64,000 bases of DNA from Hedera helix (GCA_947179155.2 OX359270.1:9509222-9573221), one strand, 5' to 3'. Shown: positions 13,401 through 25,027, counted from the stretch's first letter. The notes: generated from the sequence alone by a model not told the origin. Numbers and translations are program-made.

Positions 13401-14888
13401 CAACCACACAAGTCATAATCTACAATTCTACTCTATGGAAAATGGCAATGTCCTGTTAAATCCACAATACCATGTCCTTTACTATCTTATACACATAATA
13501 CTATACATCTACATGCACATAAAATATATGTATTCATCAAAAGCATATTCTGAAGTACAAAGAAATCTACCACATTCAACGACATTAGTTCAGTACCTTG
13601 CCTTTGCTTTCTTGACTCTATTGGGTCTATTTCTCTTCTTATTGTATTCATTTCCATTATCCAACAAAAATTAATTGCCACTTCATATTCAAATACTACT
13701 ACGCACAACATACTAATACATATATGTATAGAGCCTGTTCGGCATTGACCGATAAGTTGGTCAACTCAACTTATCGGTCATTCTTCCAACTTTCCTGTTC
13801 GGTTGCTACTTATTTGCTGACTTATAAATTAACTTATAAGTCAAAAAAATAAGTAAGAATTTATTACTTAAAAAAAATGACTTATAAGGTGTTTTTTTTT
13901 AAGTCGGTCAACTATTATGAAATAACAGAAATGCTCTTTTTTATTTTTCTAATGTTCTTCTCACTAAAAGATATTTTAATAATTTTTATATTTTTCTGAA
14001 CTTATAAGTTATTATTAGTCGAACACAACTGCAACTATGACTTATAATTCTCGACTTATAAGTAAAAGTGATGCCAAACACTTTTACTTATAAATCTACT
14101 AAAATTTTAATTTATAAATTTACTAAAATTTTATCTTTTTTAAGTAAAAAAAAAATAAGTCATTTGGGAATGGGCCCATAGATAGACATAGATATATATA
14201 CCTTATCTTTGTAGATTTGTTTGAGCTCTGCAACACCCCCAATTCCCTTCTCCACCAGTTTCTTCAAATTCCTAGGCCCCACGCCAGGTATTGTCAACAA
14301 ATCAGGATTCCCCGGCAGTAACCCGGCCACAGCAGCAGCATTCCCACCACTCAAACCAGTACTCCTCTGCCTCCGATTCAATCTAACAGTTGGCTTCTCC
14401 TCCAAATCATCTCCACTCTCACCACCCCCTTCAAAACTCTTCGCCGCCACTGAAAACCCGTTCCCATTAGCCCCGGCATCCGTATGAAACAACGTCGAAC
14501 GCGACCCACTTCGGCTCTCCTTCATCGCAACCCAAGCCCTCGACGGCACACCACTTTCCATCGAACACCTGCAAATCCTACAGCTACCACGATTAACGGA
14601 AGCGGGTTTTCTCGAAATTGCGGCGGCAGCGGGCTTCACAGCCGCTGAGCCGCCTGCAGAGGGTCGGAAGTGCAAAGTAGCGGCCATCACCAACTGGGTT
14701 GAAGTAGAAAACGGAAACAGCAGAGGATTCTTCTCCTTCCGGTGGTTCCTAAACCCTAAGGATAGAAATTTGCGGCTAAACTTAAACCCTAGAGGAGAGA
14801 GAAAGTTGTGGGTAGTGTTAGAATGGAGGGAAGGGGGACCTGAAGGGCTTATACGCAACAATTTCTGCATAATTTTCAAGCATTTCAC
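10409..14888 (-). CDS. Deoxynucleoside kinase (dNK/TK2-like) with N-terminal helix-hairpin-helix
   Basis: It phosphorylates deoxynucleosides with ATP in the dNTP salvage pathway. Exons on the - strand: 14888-14202, 12690-12223, 11953-11576, 11461-11394, 10622-10409; all GT-AG, phases closing to 604 aa. Residues 1-67 look like a transit peptide; a second Met (68, MAATLHFRPS) could start a shorter form. Residues 195-229 carry a helix-hairpin-helix-like LLTIPGVGPRNLKKLVEKG. The kinase domain begins near 285: P-loop GNISVGKST (292-300), the family's ERS motif with SDR (377-383), and an Arg-rich lid KRMMLRKRAEEGG from about 436. This fits the single non-TK1 dNK of plants (Arabidopsis At1g72040 is my recollection of the counterpart). 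All key residues are present. Intron 1 (1.5 kb) contains MITE-like DNA. Substrate preference cannot be read from sequence. Confidence 0.87.
13733..14095. mobile_element. hAT-like MITE in kinase intron 1
   Basis: The left edge GCCTGTTCGGCATT and the right-edge complement AGTGTTTGGCATCA form weak terminal inverted repeats. The interior is full of ACTTATAAGT palindromes and their complements, a pattern known from hAT-type MITEs. I could not find a convincing 8-bp target duplication, so the borders are approximate. Confidence 0.45.
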
Positions 14889-14977
14889 ACTCCCCCTCTA
14901 TTTCTTTGTCTTTTTCTTTCACAATTAACTGAGAAGATAATCTAGAGAGAGAAAGTAAAGGGCGAAGAGAGATGTAG

Positions 14978-14987
14978 TTGGCGGGAA
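14978..14987 (-). promoter_or_regulatory. Perfect E2F consensus in kinase promoter
   Basis: TTGGCGGGAA matches TTSSCGSSAA at every position and on both strands. It lies 90 bases upstream of the first Met and 9 bases downstream of the TATA box, in otherwise AT-rich DNA. E2F sites of this form drive S-phase genes for DNA precursors and replication in plants, which fits a dNTP salvage kinase. Binding is inferred. Confidence 0.6.
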
Positions 14988-14995
14988 GGCGAGGA

Positions 14996-15005
14996 TTTTA
15001 TATAT
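14996..15005 (-). promoter_or_regulatory. TATA box of the kinase gene
   Basis: On the - strand the bases read TATATAAAAT, 108 bases before the first ATG. This places transcription start near 14970. The 5' UTR would be CT-rich (CTCTCTCTAG near 14940). Confidence 0.55.
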
Positions 15006-15029
15006 CTGACAGAAAATTTATCTGGGGAA

Positions 15030-16104
15030 TTTTTATTCTTTTGAACGAGGGGTTTTAGGGTTAGGGAAGAAGGATTAGGAAGTATTATAATTTTTTGTGG
15101 TGTTTTTTTTTAATTATTATTGTTTTGATGTAAATTTAAAAAAAAATTAAAATAAATAAGAGAATTATTCAATAAGCTTTATTTTGTCCATGGATAGATC
15201 CAACCTATAGTACATTAGAAATATTTTTCCTTTAAAATAGTAGACATTATCTATTTATTTTTAAAGATAAAATAATTTTAATATAATATTTTACATATTA
15301 TTACTGAGTTTATAAAAAAAAAAATTACTTTTAAAATATCATTTTACGTAGATGTAATAGAGCTAAGTTTTTCATCTATTTTTTATTTTTTTTATTCATT
15401 TAAAAACTTGATAATAAAAGAATTGGATAAAAAATTAAATTTTTTGTCCATTTTTTTTTTCTTGTCTATTTGAACCTTAGTAACAGTGTTAGTGTCCTTA
15501 AGTTATATTTTAGGAGACAATTTTTTTTATAGGAGATAGTGAGTATTTACTTACTTTTTTTATTATTAATTTTTTTAAAGAATTTACACTTGTGCAATTT
15601 AATTCAACGATCGTTATGGGTTTAAGGAGAACCTAGAAAAGCAGCCAAGGGTAAAATTAAGGATGACTTAAAAAAAAATATCTTTAATATGTAGCATCTG
15701 ATTAATTTTAATTTCTTTTATAAAAAAAATTAAATTCTGTAATTTTCCTTTTTAGTACAAAAAGTAAGAGGGTGATAAAATATCTTAACTCTCGGTAAAG
15801 CACGCCAAATTAGATCCTCCAATTTTATAATTTACAGTGTATAGACTAGCACTAATTGGGCCCATTTGGTTTATACATGAATTGAGTTAGCAAGCCAGTT
15901 TAAAGCACGAGCCCATTTCGTTTATGTTATGAATTGATTTTTAATATTCGGTCTATTTGGTTGTTCGTTTTAAAATAGGAGCCCGGTTGGATTACTCTTC
16001 ATCTTGGGCTCATTGTCAATCCAGATGCTCGAAATTTGGGTCAATCTCCAGTATCATATGAGAATGAATTTTTTATTTTTTAAACAGTCAGAAAGATTGA
16101 ATAA
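15030..16104. other. Intergenic, AT-rich, no gene seen
   Basis: Apart from homopolymer runs, I see no coding sequence, no paired terminal repeats and no RNA gene. The right part (15850-16050) is less AT-rich and may be the untranslated or decayed end of the RNase-H-like remnant that follows. Confidence 0.5.
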
Positions 16105-16460
16105 TCTTATTGCTCAAAATTATCCGAAATAACTAAAAACCAAACACTTGAGCTAACTCAGCTAGTCCATGAGCTATCCTATTACCCGTCCTCCCATCGT
16201 GTGAAAAAATAAATAACAGACTCGAAGGAACGGCCCATCTCCAATAATGCCAGAGCTTAAATATGATTCCTTCAAGATAGGACTAGAAAGTCTACTAATT
16301 ATATGGCACAAGTATTCCCCACCAAAAATTTTAGCAAGCCACATTCTTTACCAAATTCTAATGCACATCGAATTGCAAAGGAAGCTTCTTCCACTTCTTA
16401 ACTATCGGAACTACAACTCTGTTCCTGTAAGACTCCAACAGCAAATGAGCAGCTTTTAAA
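16105..16460 (-). pseudogene. RNase H-like (RVT_3 type) remnant, probably from a LINE
   Basis: On the - strand the frame from about 16385 reads EASFAIRCALEFGKECGLLK, then ESVIYFFTRWEDG, and after a frameshift RIAHGLAELAQVF. The order and spacing match the plant RNase-H-like domain found at the end of LINE polyproteins and in related domesticated-looking fragments. Several stops and at least one frameshift interrupt it. No reverse transcriptase is adjacent. Confidence 0.6.
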
Positions 16461-16687
16461 TTCAAATAAATATGTATTAATGACACGTAAGAACTTGAAA
16501 CATTTTTCTCATAAATCTGCGTATACAAATTGTACACAAATAAATATGTATTAATGGTAGAATTTAATATTTCATGCTCATAAAAATATGAAAGAAAATA
16601 ATTAATAGTATATTTTGTTTTTTAGTTTTTGTCTTTTTTATACTGTTTATGTATAATTTTTTGTATATAATTTATATCCATAGTATT

Positions 16688-17189
16688 TGTTGGGCTGCAT
16701 ATTTTACTAGTATAAATGGACTGTCAATGTTGGGCTTGGCCCTGTAGTCCATTAAAGTCTAGTGCACGCACAAGAGGACTCTTAAATCTGATAGGTTTGG
16801 GATCATTTTCCTTATCAATTCGGATACTAATTAGTTACCATATTCAATACTAATTGGTATGAGAGTTATCTGTCCAACATTGATTAGCGTTGCAGTTACC
16901 TTCTCTGACAGGAATTCTACTACACAATTCCTATTAGCTAGGAATTGGAGTCTTGTTGAGCAATATAAGTATTATAAATATAAAGTGAACAATAGAGGTA
17001 CATACATCTTATTCTAACCTACTAAATACTTTCACCTCCATTGTTAATACATCTTGAAGCCTATACTTACTCTCACATCGGAAGTATCCCCTGATGGCCC
17101 AAGCCGTCAAGTATTTTTGGTAGTTTTTTCTGTATAGGTCCCAGTCCAAGTCAGTGGTTGATCGTGCGGACGAAACTCGAGCGTTAACA
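16688..17189 (+). repeat. 5' LTR of the gypsy element
   Basis: This is a 502-bp LTR with TG and CA ends. A TATA-like ATTATAAATA lies at 16971-16980. From TTACCATATTCAATAC onward (near 16835) it aligns with the surviving 3' LTR at 24648-25027, with many substitutions, so the insertion is old. Confidence 0.75.
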
Positions 17190-17282
17190 TTGGCGCTATA
17201 GAGAGGGTCTTCTAGTATTTAGTAGAGACGATCTTTTCAACCAAAAATAATCAACATGGCGGCCATATCATCGTGAGGGTAG

Positions 17283-18414
17283 TCACACTGGAGAGTTAAC
17301 CCCAAAGAGGATTTCTGAGAAACGTCTCATATCCAAATCGAAGAAGCCTTATGTATCACCCTTCACAGAGGAGCTCCACGAAGCTAGGATCGACATAAAC
17401 CTCAAATAGGGGTGAGCAATTCGGTTATAACCGAACCGAATAGGTTATTCGATTATAACCGAAAATCAAAATTAACACATTTTTGATATCCGAATTGGTA
17501 ACCGAATTAGTAGATAACCAAATAACTGAATTTACAATTCGGTTAATAACGAAATTAACACCCAAAAAAGAAAGTGATATTTATTAAAAAAGAAGGTGGT
17601 ATATGTTCTATATTTGGATTAAAAAAAAAGTAATTTTTTTTGTTACATTTTACTAATCGGTTAATCGAATAGTAAAATTTTACTATCTGAAATTGAACCC
17701 GAAAATCGAAATAAAATTCGGTTATAACCGAATTGTCCAAAATAACCGTAATATTTCGGTTATAAAATTTCGGTTCGGTTATAACCGAATTGTGCTCACT
17801 CCTAGCCTCAAAGTCCCTATTTTGGAGATGTACGATGGAACATGTGATCCACATGATACGTTCTCTTTTGAGCAGGCTATGCGCTTTTATGGTCATGATT
17901 TAACGACGACGTGTCACCTTTTCATATCCACCCTGAAGAAGATGGCAATAGAGTGGATAATATCCCTTCCTCCACGCTCTATTGATTAATGGAAAGAGTT
18001 GCAGGAGCTATTCCATACACACTTTAGTAGCAATAAGAGGCATGTAAGGGTGACGACATCGCTACGTCAGATAAACAAAGACCCGATAAAACTTTTTGGT
18101 AGTACATGAAGAGGTTCAGAGTCGCAATTTTTGAGATTCCCACTATAGATTCAACCCAAGTAATTCAATTTCTAACTATGGGTTTGAACGTAGACAAGTT
18201 CAGTCGATTGATTGAAGAAATCATCTCTAAAGCTCCTCAAACTCTAGTAAAGGCCTATAAAAAGGTTGATAAGTTTATAGAGTTGGAAGAGGGCTTCACC
18301 AACCTTCGAGATTCTTTGAGATTCAATGATGATTATCATCAAAGAAGAGATCCCGGAAGCGTTAGGGCTGACAAAAAAGATGATGGCGAAAGAGACTATA
18401 GGGATGAACGGTGA
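17283..18414 (+). pseudogene. Gypsy Gag remnant interrupted by a MITE
   Basis: After the primer site the frame shows LKVPILEMYDGTCDPHDTF, then LPPRSID (a stop follows), LQELFHTHFSS, and from 18106 KRFRVAIFEIPTI and TLVKAYKKVDKFIELEEG. This is the order of the Retrotrans_gag domain. A MITE (17407-17804) splits it between two copies of CCTCAAA. Stops near 17988 and 18103, plus loss of everything after 18414, make it non-functional. No zinc knuckle is visible. Confidence 0.72.
17407..17804. mobile_element. hAT-type MITE inside gypsy gag
   Basis: The terminal inverted repeats are TAGGGGTGAGCA on the left and TAGGAGTGAGCA on the right (complement), each followed by blocks of ATTCGGTTATAACCGAA. 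The flanks are ACCTCAAA (17399-17406) and GCCTCAAA (17805-17812). This is an 8-bp hAT-size duplication with one changed base. There is no coding capacity. Confidence 0.8.
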
Positions 18415-19468
18415 TAAGAGGATGATAACTTCACCAAAAATAATTTTGAACCAATTGCTACGCTAGTCGAAGAGACCAAGGAGCAGTCCTCGGATTCTCA
18501 AAGCCTGTTGTGCCTATACCCACCTGAGAAGATCTTTATATGATTATTAAAGAGCTTCAGACCATAGACAGAAAGCCTATCTCTCATATATGGTATACAG
18601 TTCAACGATATTATCAACAATCATATATGTACTAAATATTTTTTGGAGGTTATTTTAACCAATTATGTCGCTTCTTCGATATCATAGTTCTGTTTTATCA
18701 CATTCTTATTTTCTGTTTAAATGCATCACTTAGTTTTTGTTCTTTAGCGTTAACTTCAATTTATAAGATAAGGCTAGGGGGTAAGAGAATACACGTGTTA
18801 ATCATGAGAAGAAGAGAATATTTTTCATCAAACGTCTAAAAAAATTATTTATAAAAAGAGTTACACACAAGACTACAAGGAAAAATTGACGTTAGTCTTC
18901 ATGAGGATCAAGAAGAACAAATCTCAAGCCCTTTAGAAGAACACCCCTTCTCTCGGATCATCTGTTAGGAGAACTCGAAGACCTCAGATTGAAGAGCCCC
19001 TACACTAGTAAAGTAGGACCCCTCAATCGACTTGTTTTTGCCTTTTTGTGGCAGGTAGGAGGTACGAAGTGCTCCCGCCTTTGGCATCCTTTCTGTCTCT
19101 GCCTCCGATCCTTTATACAGCCGAAGTCATCACCTCAGAAGTGGGTGGCGGTTGTAAAGGCTTTTTAAGGTCGATATTAGAAGGATCGTAAATCAATAAA
19201 AGAATAGTGTCCTTGAGGACGAGAATGGGCCACGAATTAGAGCAAAAGCTGACACATGAATTGTTTCAAGAGCAGGAGAAAATGCAACAACATTGCGTTG
19301 CTTTTCTACCTTAATCGGCCCAAATGAAAAGAGAATTTAACTTTCACCTAAGCTTCCCCTTCAGTCTGACACCCTATAAACCCCGAAGACCTCAACTTCG
19401 GGTTAGTTATCTTGGAATCCAGAAAGAGCTTTTTTCTTCCCGAAAGCATAGTTGCTTCGGTTTCTTAT
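18415..19468. other. Gypsy interior without recognisable protein
   Basis: This stretch lies between the gag remnant and the copia element. It is less AT-rich than neighbouring intergenic DNA and contains purine-rich runs such as AGGCTAGGGGGTAAGAGA near 18770. I find no protease, reverse transcriptase or integrase. It could be an untranslated spacer of the gypsy element or a decayed pol. Confidence 0.4.
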
Positions 19469-20896
19469 TATGGATAAGAGGAGTCTATATCTATACATAA
19501 GAAGAGTCTTATTATGGATTGGAGTTACATACACTTCCATAAGATTTGGGAGAGTACTTACAAGTTCTCTAGATCTAAAAAATTAGAAGAAAGAGAAAAA
19601 CTAGAATTTGTCATCACCTACTTCTTGAATCCTTATTCTTCCTTGGTGGATTACCTCTAGAGGTCAAATACTTGGGTGGCTGATATTGATCTAAGAAATA
19701 TAATCGGTGAATTTTAAGGAGAACGTGAAAGAATTGGAGTAGAACACGTACCTATGGAAGCTAGTGTCTACAAGGATATAGTTCTCTGTCTCCTTCTTGT
19801 TAATTAATAATTGTGCATAAAGATCGATCCTAGATTATAGTTTGTAGTAAAAATTCTAAAATCTGTTTTACCATACTTCCACTGTTATTATGTAATTTGA
19901 TTGTATGTTTATGGATTATTACAAACCAACAATGGCATCAAGAGCCAAATTTTATGTAAATTATTAATTCTTTTGATTTCATATATATATGGGTATGCGT
20001 TTGGAATAATTTAATTGGGCATATATGTGGTATAAAATCATGAATTTTGAAAATAATTACCAAAAATCGTGTTTTGGATGCAAAAGATTAAAAATTATAT
20101 TTTTTGAGGAAAATTGCAAACTAGCAGCAGCGTCACTCGGTCACACAATTACATGGGGTATCTGACGCAGCTACGTCGAGACCTGACCCAATTGGGTGGT
20201 CAAACGCTATTTTTTGTCTGTTTTTAAAGTTTTTATATTTTTTCAAAAATTAAATTAAAAAGTTATTTTACATGGTTTTATAATTAAAATAAAGAGTTAT
20301 TTTAAATATAAAATTGAATTTCATGTAACTTTAAATTGTCCATTACTAATATCAATGCATATATAGAATGGTTTTAATTTCATTAGATGAATAAATTATT
20401 GATACATATGATTTTTATGTATGATAATAAAAGGAATTGATTATGGACTATTGACCAACCTGATTAGATTTATTTTATGTGGATACATGAATGAATAAAT
20501 TTTTATAAATGGGGTCTGCGTACGTCGTCTTTTCTAATTTTTCTTAATGTAAATTCTATCTTCCTCTTATGTACTTTCTCTTGACTGTTGATCAATGTTT
20601 CTATTTATCGTAAATAGTTTTGCAATATTATTAGTTAGAACTTTGAAGTATTGGAGCTAATGAGCGCTTGAATACCCTTTTGTAATGGAATCCGGGATTA
20701 AATGTAATAGTTATATTTAATTTTATTCTTGCACCCTATGTTTAACCTTTTGGTTCACTTGGTGACTCTAGTGAGCCAAACTAAAATAAAAATTCATAAT
20801 CAATTAAAATAGAATATAGTATTCTATATGTGCATGTTAATTATGTATATATTATATATTATCAAACATGCTTCGCATGTTAAATAATATAATGCG

Positions 20897-20899
<3 letters not shown>

Positions 20900-20959
<60 letters not shown>

Positions 20960-20969
20960 CGCGCGCGCT
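20900..20969. repeat. (AT)n(GT)n(GC)n alternating tract
   Basis: Three dinucleotide blocks, AT, then GT, then GC, run together without breaking the pyrimidine-purine alternation for about 69 bases. It lies in the copia leader. Such tracts can adopt Z-DNA; formation here is inferred. Confidence 0.92.
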
Positions 20970-21100
20970 AAAAAGATGAGACAATTAATAACAAACCCCT
21001 CAAGGTAAATATATTAAGTTACAACGTTCAAAGATATTTGAAATATCGAACGTCGCCTTCTAGCATGATAAAATGATAGAGCATCATATAATTAATATAC

Positions 21101-21397
21101 GTTTGTTGTGCACACACAAGGCTTATATCGATTGTTCAAGATGTTGTTTTATCACATTTGATGCTTATAAATGAATTAAACATTATTGTTTTGTTGTGCA
21201 CACACAAGAACAATATTTTTCTTTTCACTTATATGAAAGTGCTAGGTCAAACTAAACTTAGATAATTTTGATTCAGATGTGCACACACTTGATCATTATA
21301 ATCTAAGAGGCAAATAAAAGGAGTTACATGTTGATGTAATTGACAATGAGTTGTCTACCTATTGAATAAACTATAGTTTGTTGTGCACACACAAGGC
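21101..21397 (+). repeat. Four-copy TGTGCACACA motif in copia leader
   Basis: TTTGTTGTGCACACACAAG occurs at 21102, 21190 (one flanking base differs) and 21377. A variant, ATGTGCACACACTTG, lies near 21277. Copies are about 85-105 bases apart and lie 200-500 bases before the first Gag-like sequence. Each core is a near-palindrome. Confidence 0.8.
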
Positions 21398-21639
21398 AAT
21401 ACTTCTGTCAATAGGATTCTTATCTCACCAGTAGATCTTTAACTAGATTTGTTGAACTATATAAGGATGGTAATATAGTTTGATGAAAATAGTGGGAGAT
21501 TACCAATTTAAATAATTACCTAATTTATTTTGGCAATTTATAAAATGAATATATGCTAAAATATTATCGATTTTCACATACAAAATTTTACAAATGTCAA
21601 ACTAATTATCACTGCGTAGCATACTTGATGCTAACAAAC

Positions 21640-23720
21640 TGGCGGGACCGAATTATACGGACTGGTTAAGGAATCTGAGAATAGTTATCACTGCTGAAAA
21701 AATTCTTATGTCCTAAATTCGTCTATCCTTACAACTGCTGTAGAAATAGTCTCTAAGAAAGAGATTGCTACTTTCAATAAGTGGTAAGATGATATAATTG
21801 TGGTTCAATGCATCATACTCATATCCATGAGTAACGAGCTTCAACGTCAGCATGAAAGATGAATGCTCCTACTATACTGCTGCACCACAAGGAGTTGTAT
21901 GGTGAATAAAGTAAGACTGTAAGATATTAGATATCTAAGGAACTCTTCTTATCTCGGATGACTGAGGGCACTGCCATTGAGACTCATGTCCTTAAAATGA
22001 TTAATCTGATTGAATAATTTAGATAGTTAGGGTTTGTGATGGATGGGGGGTTGAACTAAGATTTAGGTTTGCAGTCACTCCTGAACACATGCTCACAATT
22101 TATTGTGAATTTTCACATGAATAAGTTAGACATCAGCTTGTCTGAGTTACTTAATATGTTGAAAACTACGGAGGGTCACTTCCCATCCAAGAAGAACCAA
22201 GTCTTATTGGTGGATTATTCTTCCAAGAAGAGGAAGAGGCCCAAGGGTTCTTCTAAAAAGAAGGATAAGAAGAAGACTACCAAGGGTAAGACGAAGGTTA
22301 AATATAATAAGAAAACTAATCCTGAAAACAAAGGAATATGCTTCCATTGTAAAAAGTCAGGTCACTAAAAGAGGAACAATAAGGAATATCTTGAAGAATT
22401 AAAGCAGAAGAAACTTGGAGAAGCTTCAACTTCAGATCAAGATTTTTTATGATTAAAATAAATCTTTTTATAAGTTAAAATTTTACTTGGTTATTAAATA
22501 CTGACTGTGATTCTAACATATGTAATACTATGCAGTGACTAAGCAGAAGTAAAAAGCTAAATAAAGATGAAGTCATCATGCCCGTGGGGAATGGAGCAAA
22601 AGTTGCTACATTAGCTATAGGAACTTATTGTTTAGCATTGCCTACGGTCAAGTTCATCTATTTAAATAACTGTTATTATGTTTCAGTACTTATTAAAAAT
22701 ATTATTTCTATTCCTATGTTGGACAATGATTGTTTTCAAATTATAATAAAGAATAACAGTTGTTTTATTTATAATGATAATATTATGCAAGGTACTGGTA
22801 AATTGCACAATGGACTTTATTTACTTGACTTGTAGGAAAATATATTATAAATTGAATAAACTAAGAAAATAAAAAAGGATAATGTGAATTATACCATTAC
22901 GTGGCACTGTAAACTCGATTATATTAATGAAATAAGACTAAACAAGTTGCATAAAGATGGACTTTTAAAACTATCTGATTATGAATCATATCCAACTTGT
23001 GAATCTTGTCTCATGAAAAAGATGACCAAATCCCCTTTTAGTGGAAAATGAGAAAGAGTTATAGAGTCGTTAGAGTTGGTACACACAAATGTATGTAGAC
23101 CTATGACCACACTTGCACGAGGAGGGTATATTTGAATATGTGTATTTAAAAAAATATAAGTCTGAATTATTTGAAAAGTTCAAAAAATTCATAAGTAAAG
23201 TAGAGAAACAAATAGACAAGAGTATTAAGATTCTTCAATCAGATCGAGGAGGTGAATACTTAAGTAATGAGTTTCTCATTTATCTAAAAAAAAAATGGTA
23301 TACTCTCATAATGGACTCCACTAGGCACGTCACAATTGAATGATGTATCTGAAAGGAGAAACCGAACTTTGTTGGATATGATTTGTTCCATGATGAGTTT
23401 AACCGATTTTTTCAGTTTTCTTCTAGGGTTATGCCCGAAATGTTTATATATTTACTTAATAAGATACATTTTAAATCTATCCCAAAGACTCTATATAAGT
23501 TATGGACAGAGAGAAAACCAAGTATTAGGCATGTTAAGATTTGGGGTTGTCCCACTTATATCAAAAGGTTTGAGAATGATAAATTAGAGACACGATCCAA
23601 TAAGTGCAAATTTTTTGGATATCCTAAAGAAAATTTAGGATATTATTTCTATCATCTAACTGATCAAAAGGTGTTTGTTGCGAAACATGATTTCTTCTTG
23701 GAAAATGAGTTTATCCTTGA
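21640..23720 (+). pseudogene. Copia Gag-protease-integrase remnant
   Basis: Gag begins near 21630 (LDANKLAGPNYTDWLRNLRI) and continues at 22069-22440 through a Lys-rich tract to CFHCKKSGH. The zinc knuckle is broken: a stop follows the His and the last Cys is absent. 22578-22835 corresponds to the protease-flanking part of Pol (VGNGAKVA, then NIISIPML). 22900-23050 holds the GAG-pre-integrase Cys-His pieces. Integrase is seen as SDRGGEY (near 23240), a frameshift, VSERRNRTLLDM (near 23345), and WGCPTYIKRF (near 23545). Many stops and frameshifts are present, and reverse transcriptase was not found. Confidence 0.75.
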
Positions 23721-24647
23721 AAGGGTCAGTGAGAGTAAGATGGATAGATTAGTACATACTATGTGTACTCTTATAAAGAGAATGATTGATCTCATAATCA
23801 TTTATATAGAGACGCTAAATAAAATATGTAGGTGCTTATTAGAAAATAAGTTCACTGAACATGACACACTTAATGAACATTTAATGAAGTTTTACTTGCT
23901 TGTAATAGGAGTTCCTTTTGTGATAGTAGTACAAATGATCATTGGTATTGAGATCATTATAGTATCTTGTGTATGATGAATTGTACTTTGACATATTTTT
24001 TAAGACCTTTAGGGTATATCAAAGGGTTTGTTCGGTATAATAAGTTTTTCATTGATGTAGATGAATGATCAACAAAGAACCTATCACTTCAAGTAAAAAG
24101 AGTGAATGCCCTATGTGTTAGGAAGGTTGACTTCTACATTTCTAATAAGACTAGGAGTTTAATTAAAGACTATATTCTTAAAGGTGTTAGGAAGGTTGAC
24201 TATATCTATAAATAAGAGGAGTCTTATTATGAATTAGGGTTACATACACTTCCACCAGATTTGGGAAAGTATTCACAAGTTCTCTAGATCTAAGAAATTA
24301 GAAAAAGAGAGAAAAACTAGGGTTTGTCATCGCCCACTTTTTGAATCCTTATTCTTCCTTGGTGGATCACCTATAGAGGCCAAACACTTGGGTGACTAAC
24401 ATTGATCTAAGGAATCCAATCAGTGAATTTCAAGGAGAACGTGAAAGAATTAGAGTAGAACATATACATGTGGAAGCTAATGTCTACAAGAGTATAATTC
24501 TCTATATCTTTCTTGTTAATTCATAATTGTACATAAAGATCAATCTTGGATTATAGTTTATAGTAAAAAAATTAAAGTTTGCTTTACCATGCTTCCACTA
24601 TTATTATTCTATTTGATTGTATGTTCATGGATTATTATAAAACAACA

Positions 24648-25027
24648 ATTACCATATTCAATACTAATTGGTATGAGAGTTAATTATCCAGCATTGATTA
24701 GTGTGGCCATTACCTTCTCCGAAAGGAATAGCGTGGCAATTACCTTTTTCGACATGAATTCTACTACACAATTCCTATTAGAAATTAGAGTGTTGTTGAG
24801 CAACATAAGTACTATAAATACAAGATGAACAATTAAGGTACACATATCTTATTCTAACCTACTAAATACTTCTGCCTTAATTGTTAACATATTTTGAAAT
24901 CTGTACTTACTCTCACACCGGAAGTATCCCGGCAGCCCAAATCGTCATGTACTTTTGATGATTCTTTCTGTGTAGGTCACGGTCCAAGTTGGTGGTTGAA
25001 CGTGCGAAGGAAATTTTAGCGTTAACA
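24648..25027 (+). repeat. Partial 3' LTR of the gypsy element
   Basis: It starts abruptly after the copia 3' LTR at a point equivalent to about 16835 in the 5' LTR, and ends GCGTTAACA. Shared blocks include CTACTACACAATTCCTATTA and CTTATTCTAACCTACTAAAT. It is followed at once by GTATT, the element's target duplication. The first 150 bases of the LTR are absent. Confidence 0.78.

Larger units (their letters stand above)
19469..24647 (+). mobile_element. Ty1/copia retrotransposon, decayed, nested in gypsy
   Basis: Direct repeats 19469-19931 and 24187-24647 are LTRs; they share AAGTTCTCTAGATCTAA, CTTATTCTTCCTTGGTGGAT and the end ACAACA or CCAACA. The primer site TGGCATCAAGAGCC starts at 19933. 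A long leader of about 1.65 kb precedes gag. Gag, protease, GAG-pre-integrase and integrase remnants follow, but reverse transcriptase and RNase H are missing. The left LTR border is approximate because the outermost 20 bases differ between copies. No clear target duplication is seen; the right flank is gypsy LTR. Confidence 0.75.
16688..25027 (+). mobile_element. Ty3/gypsy element with nested MITE and copia element
   Basis: The 5' LTR begins TGTTGGGCTGCA at 16688 and the 3' LTR ends GCGTTAACA at 25027. The 5-bp duplication GTATT is exact on both sides (16683-16687 and 25028-25032), so these are the true outer ends. The 5' LTR ends GCGTTAACA at 17189 and is followed by a TGGCGC-type primer site of the Asp class. 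Only a gag remnant survives inside (17283-18414). A copia element occupies 19469-24647, and the left part of the gypsy 3' LTR, expected before the copia insertion, is missing. The insertion is therefore nested and rearranged. Confidence 0.8.

Noticed and set aside
14221..14487. 88-codon frame on the + strand
   Set aside because: It is antisense to kinase exon 1.
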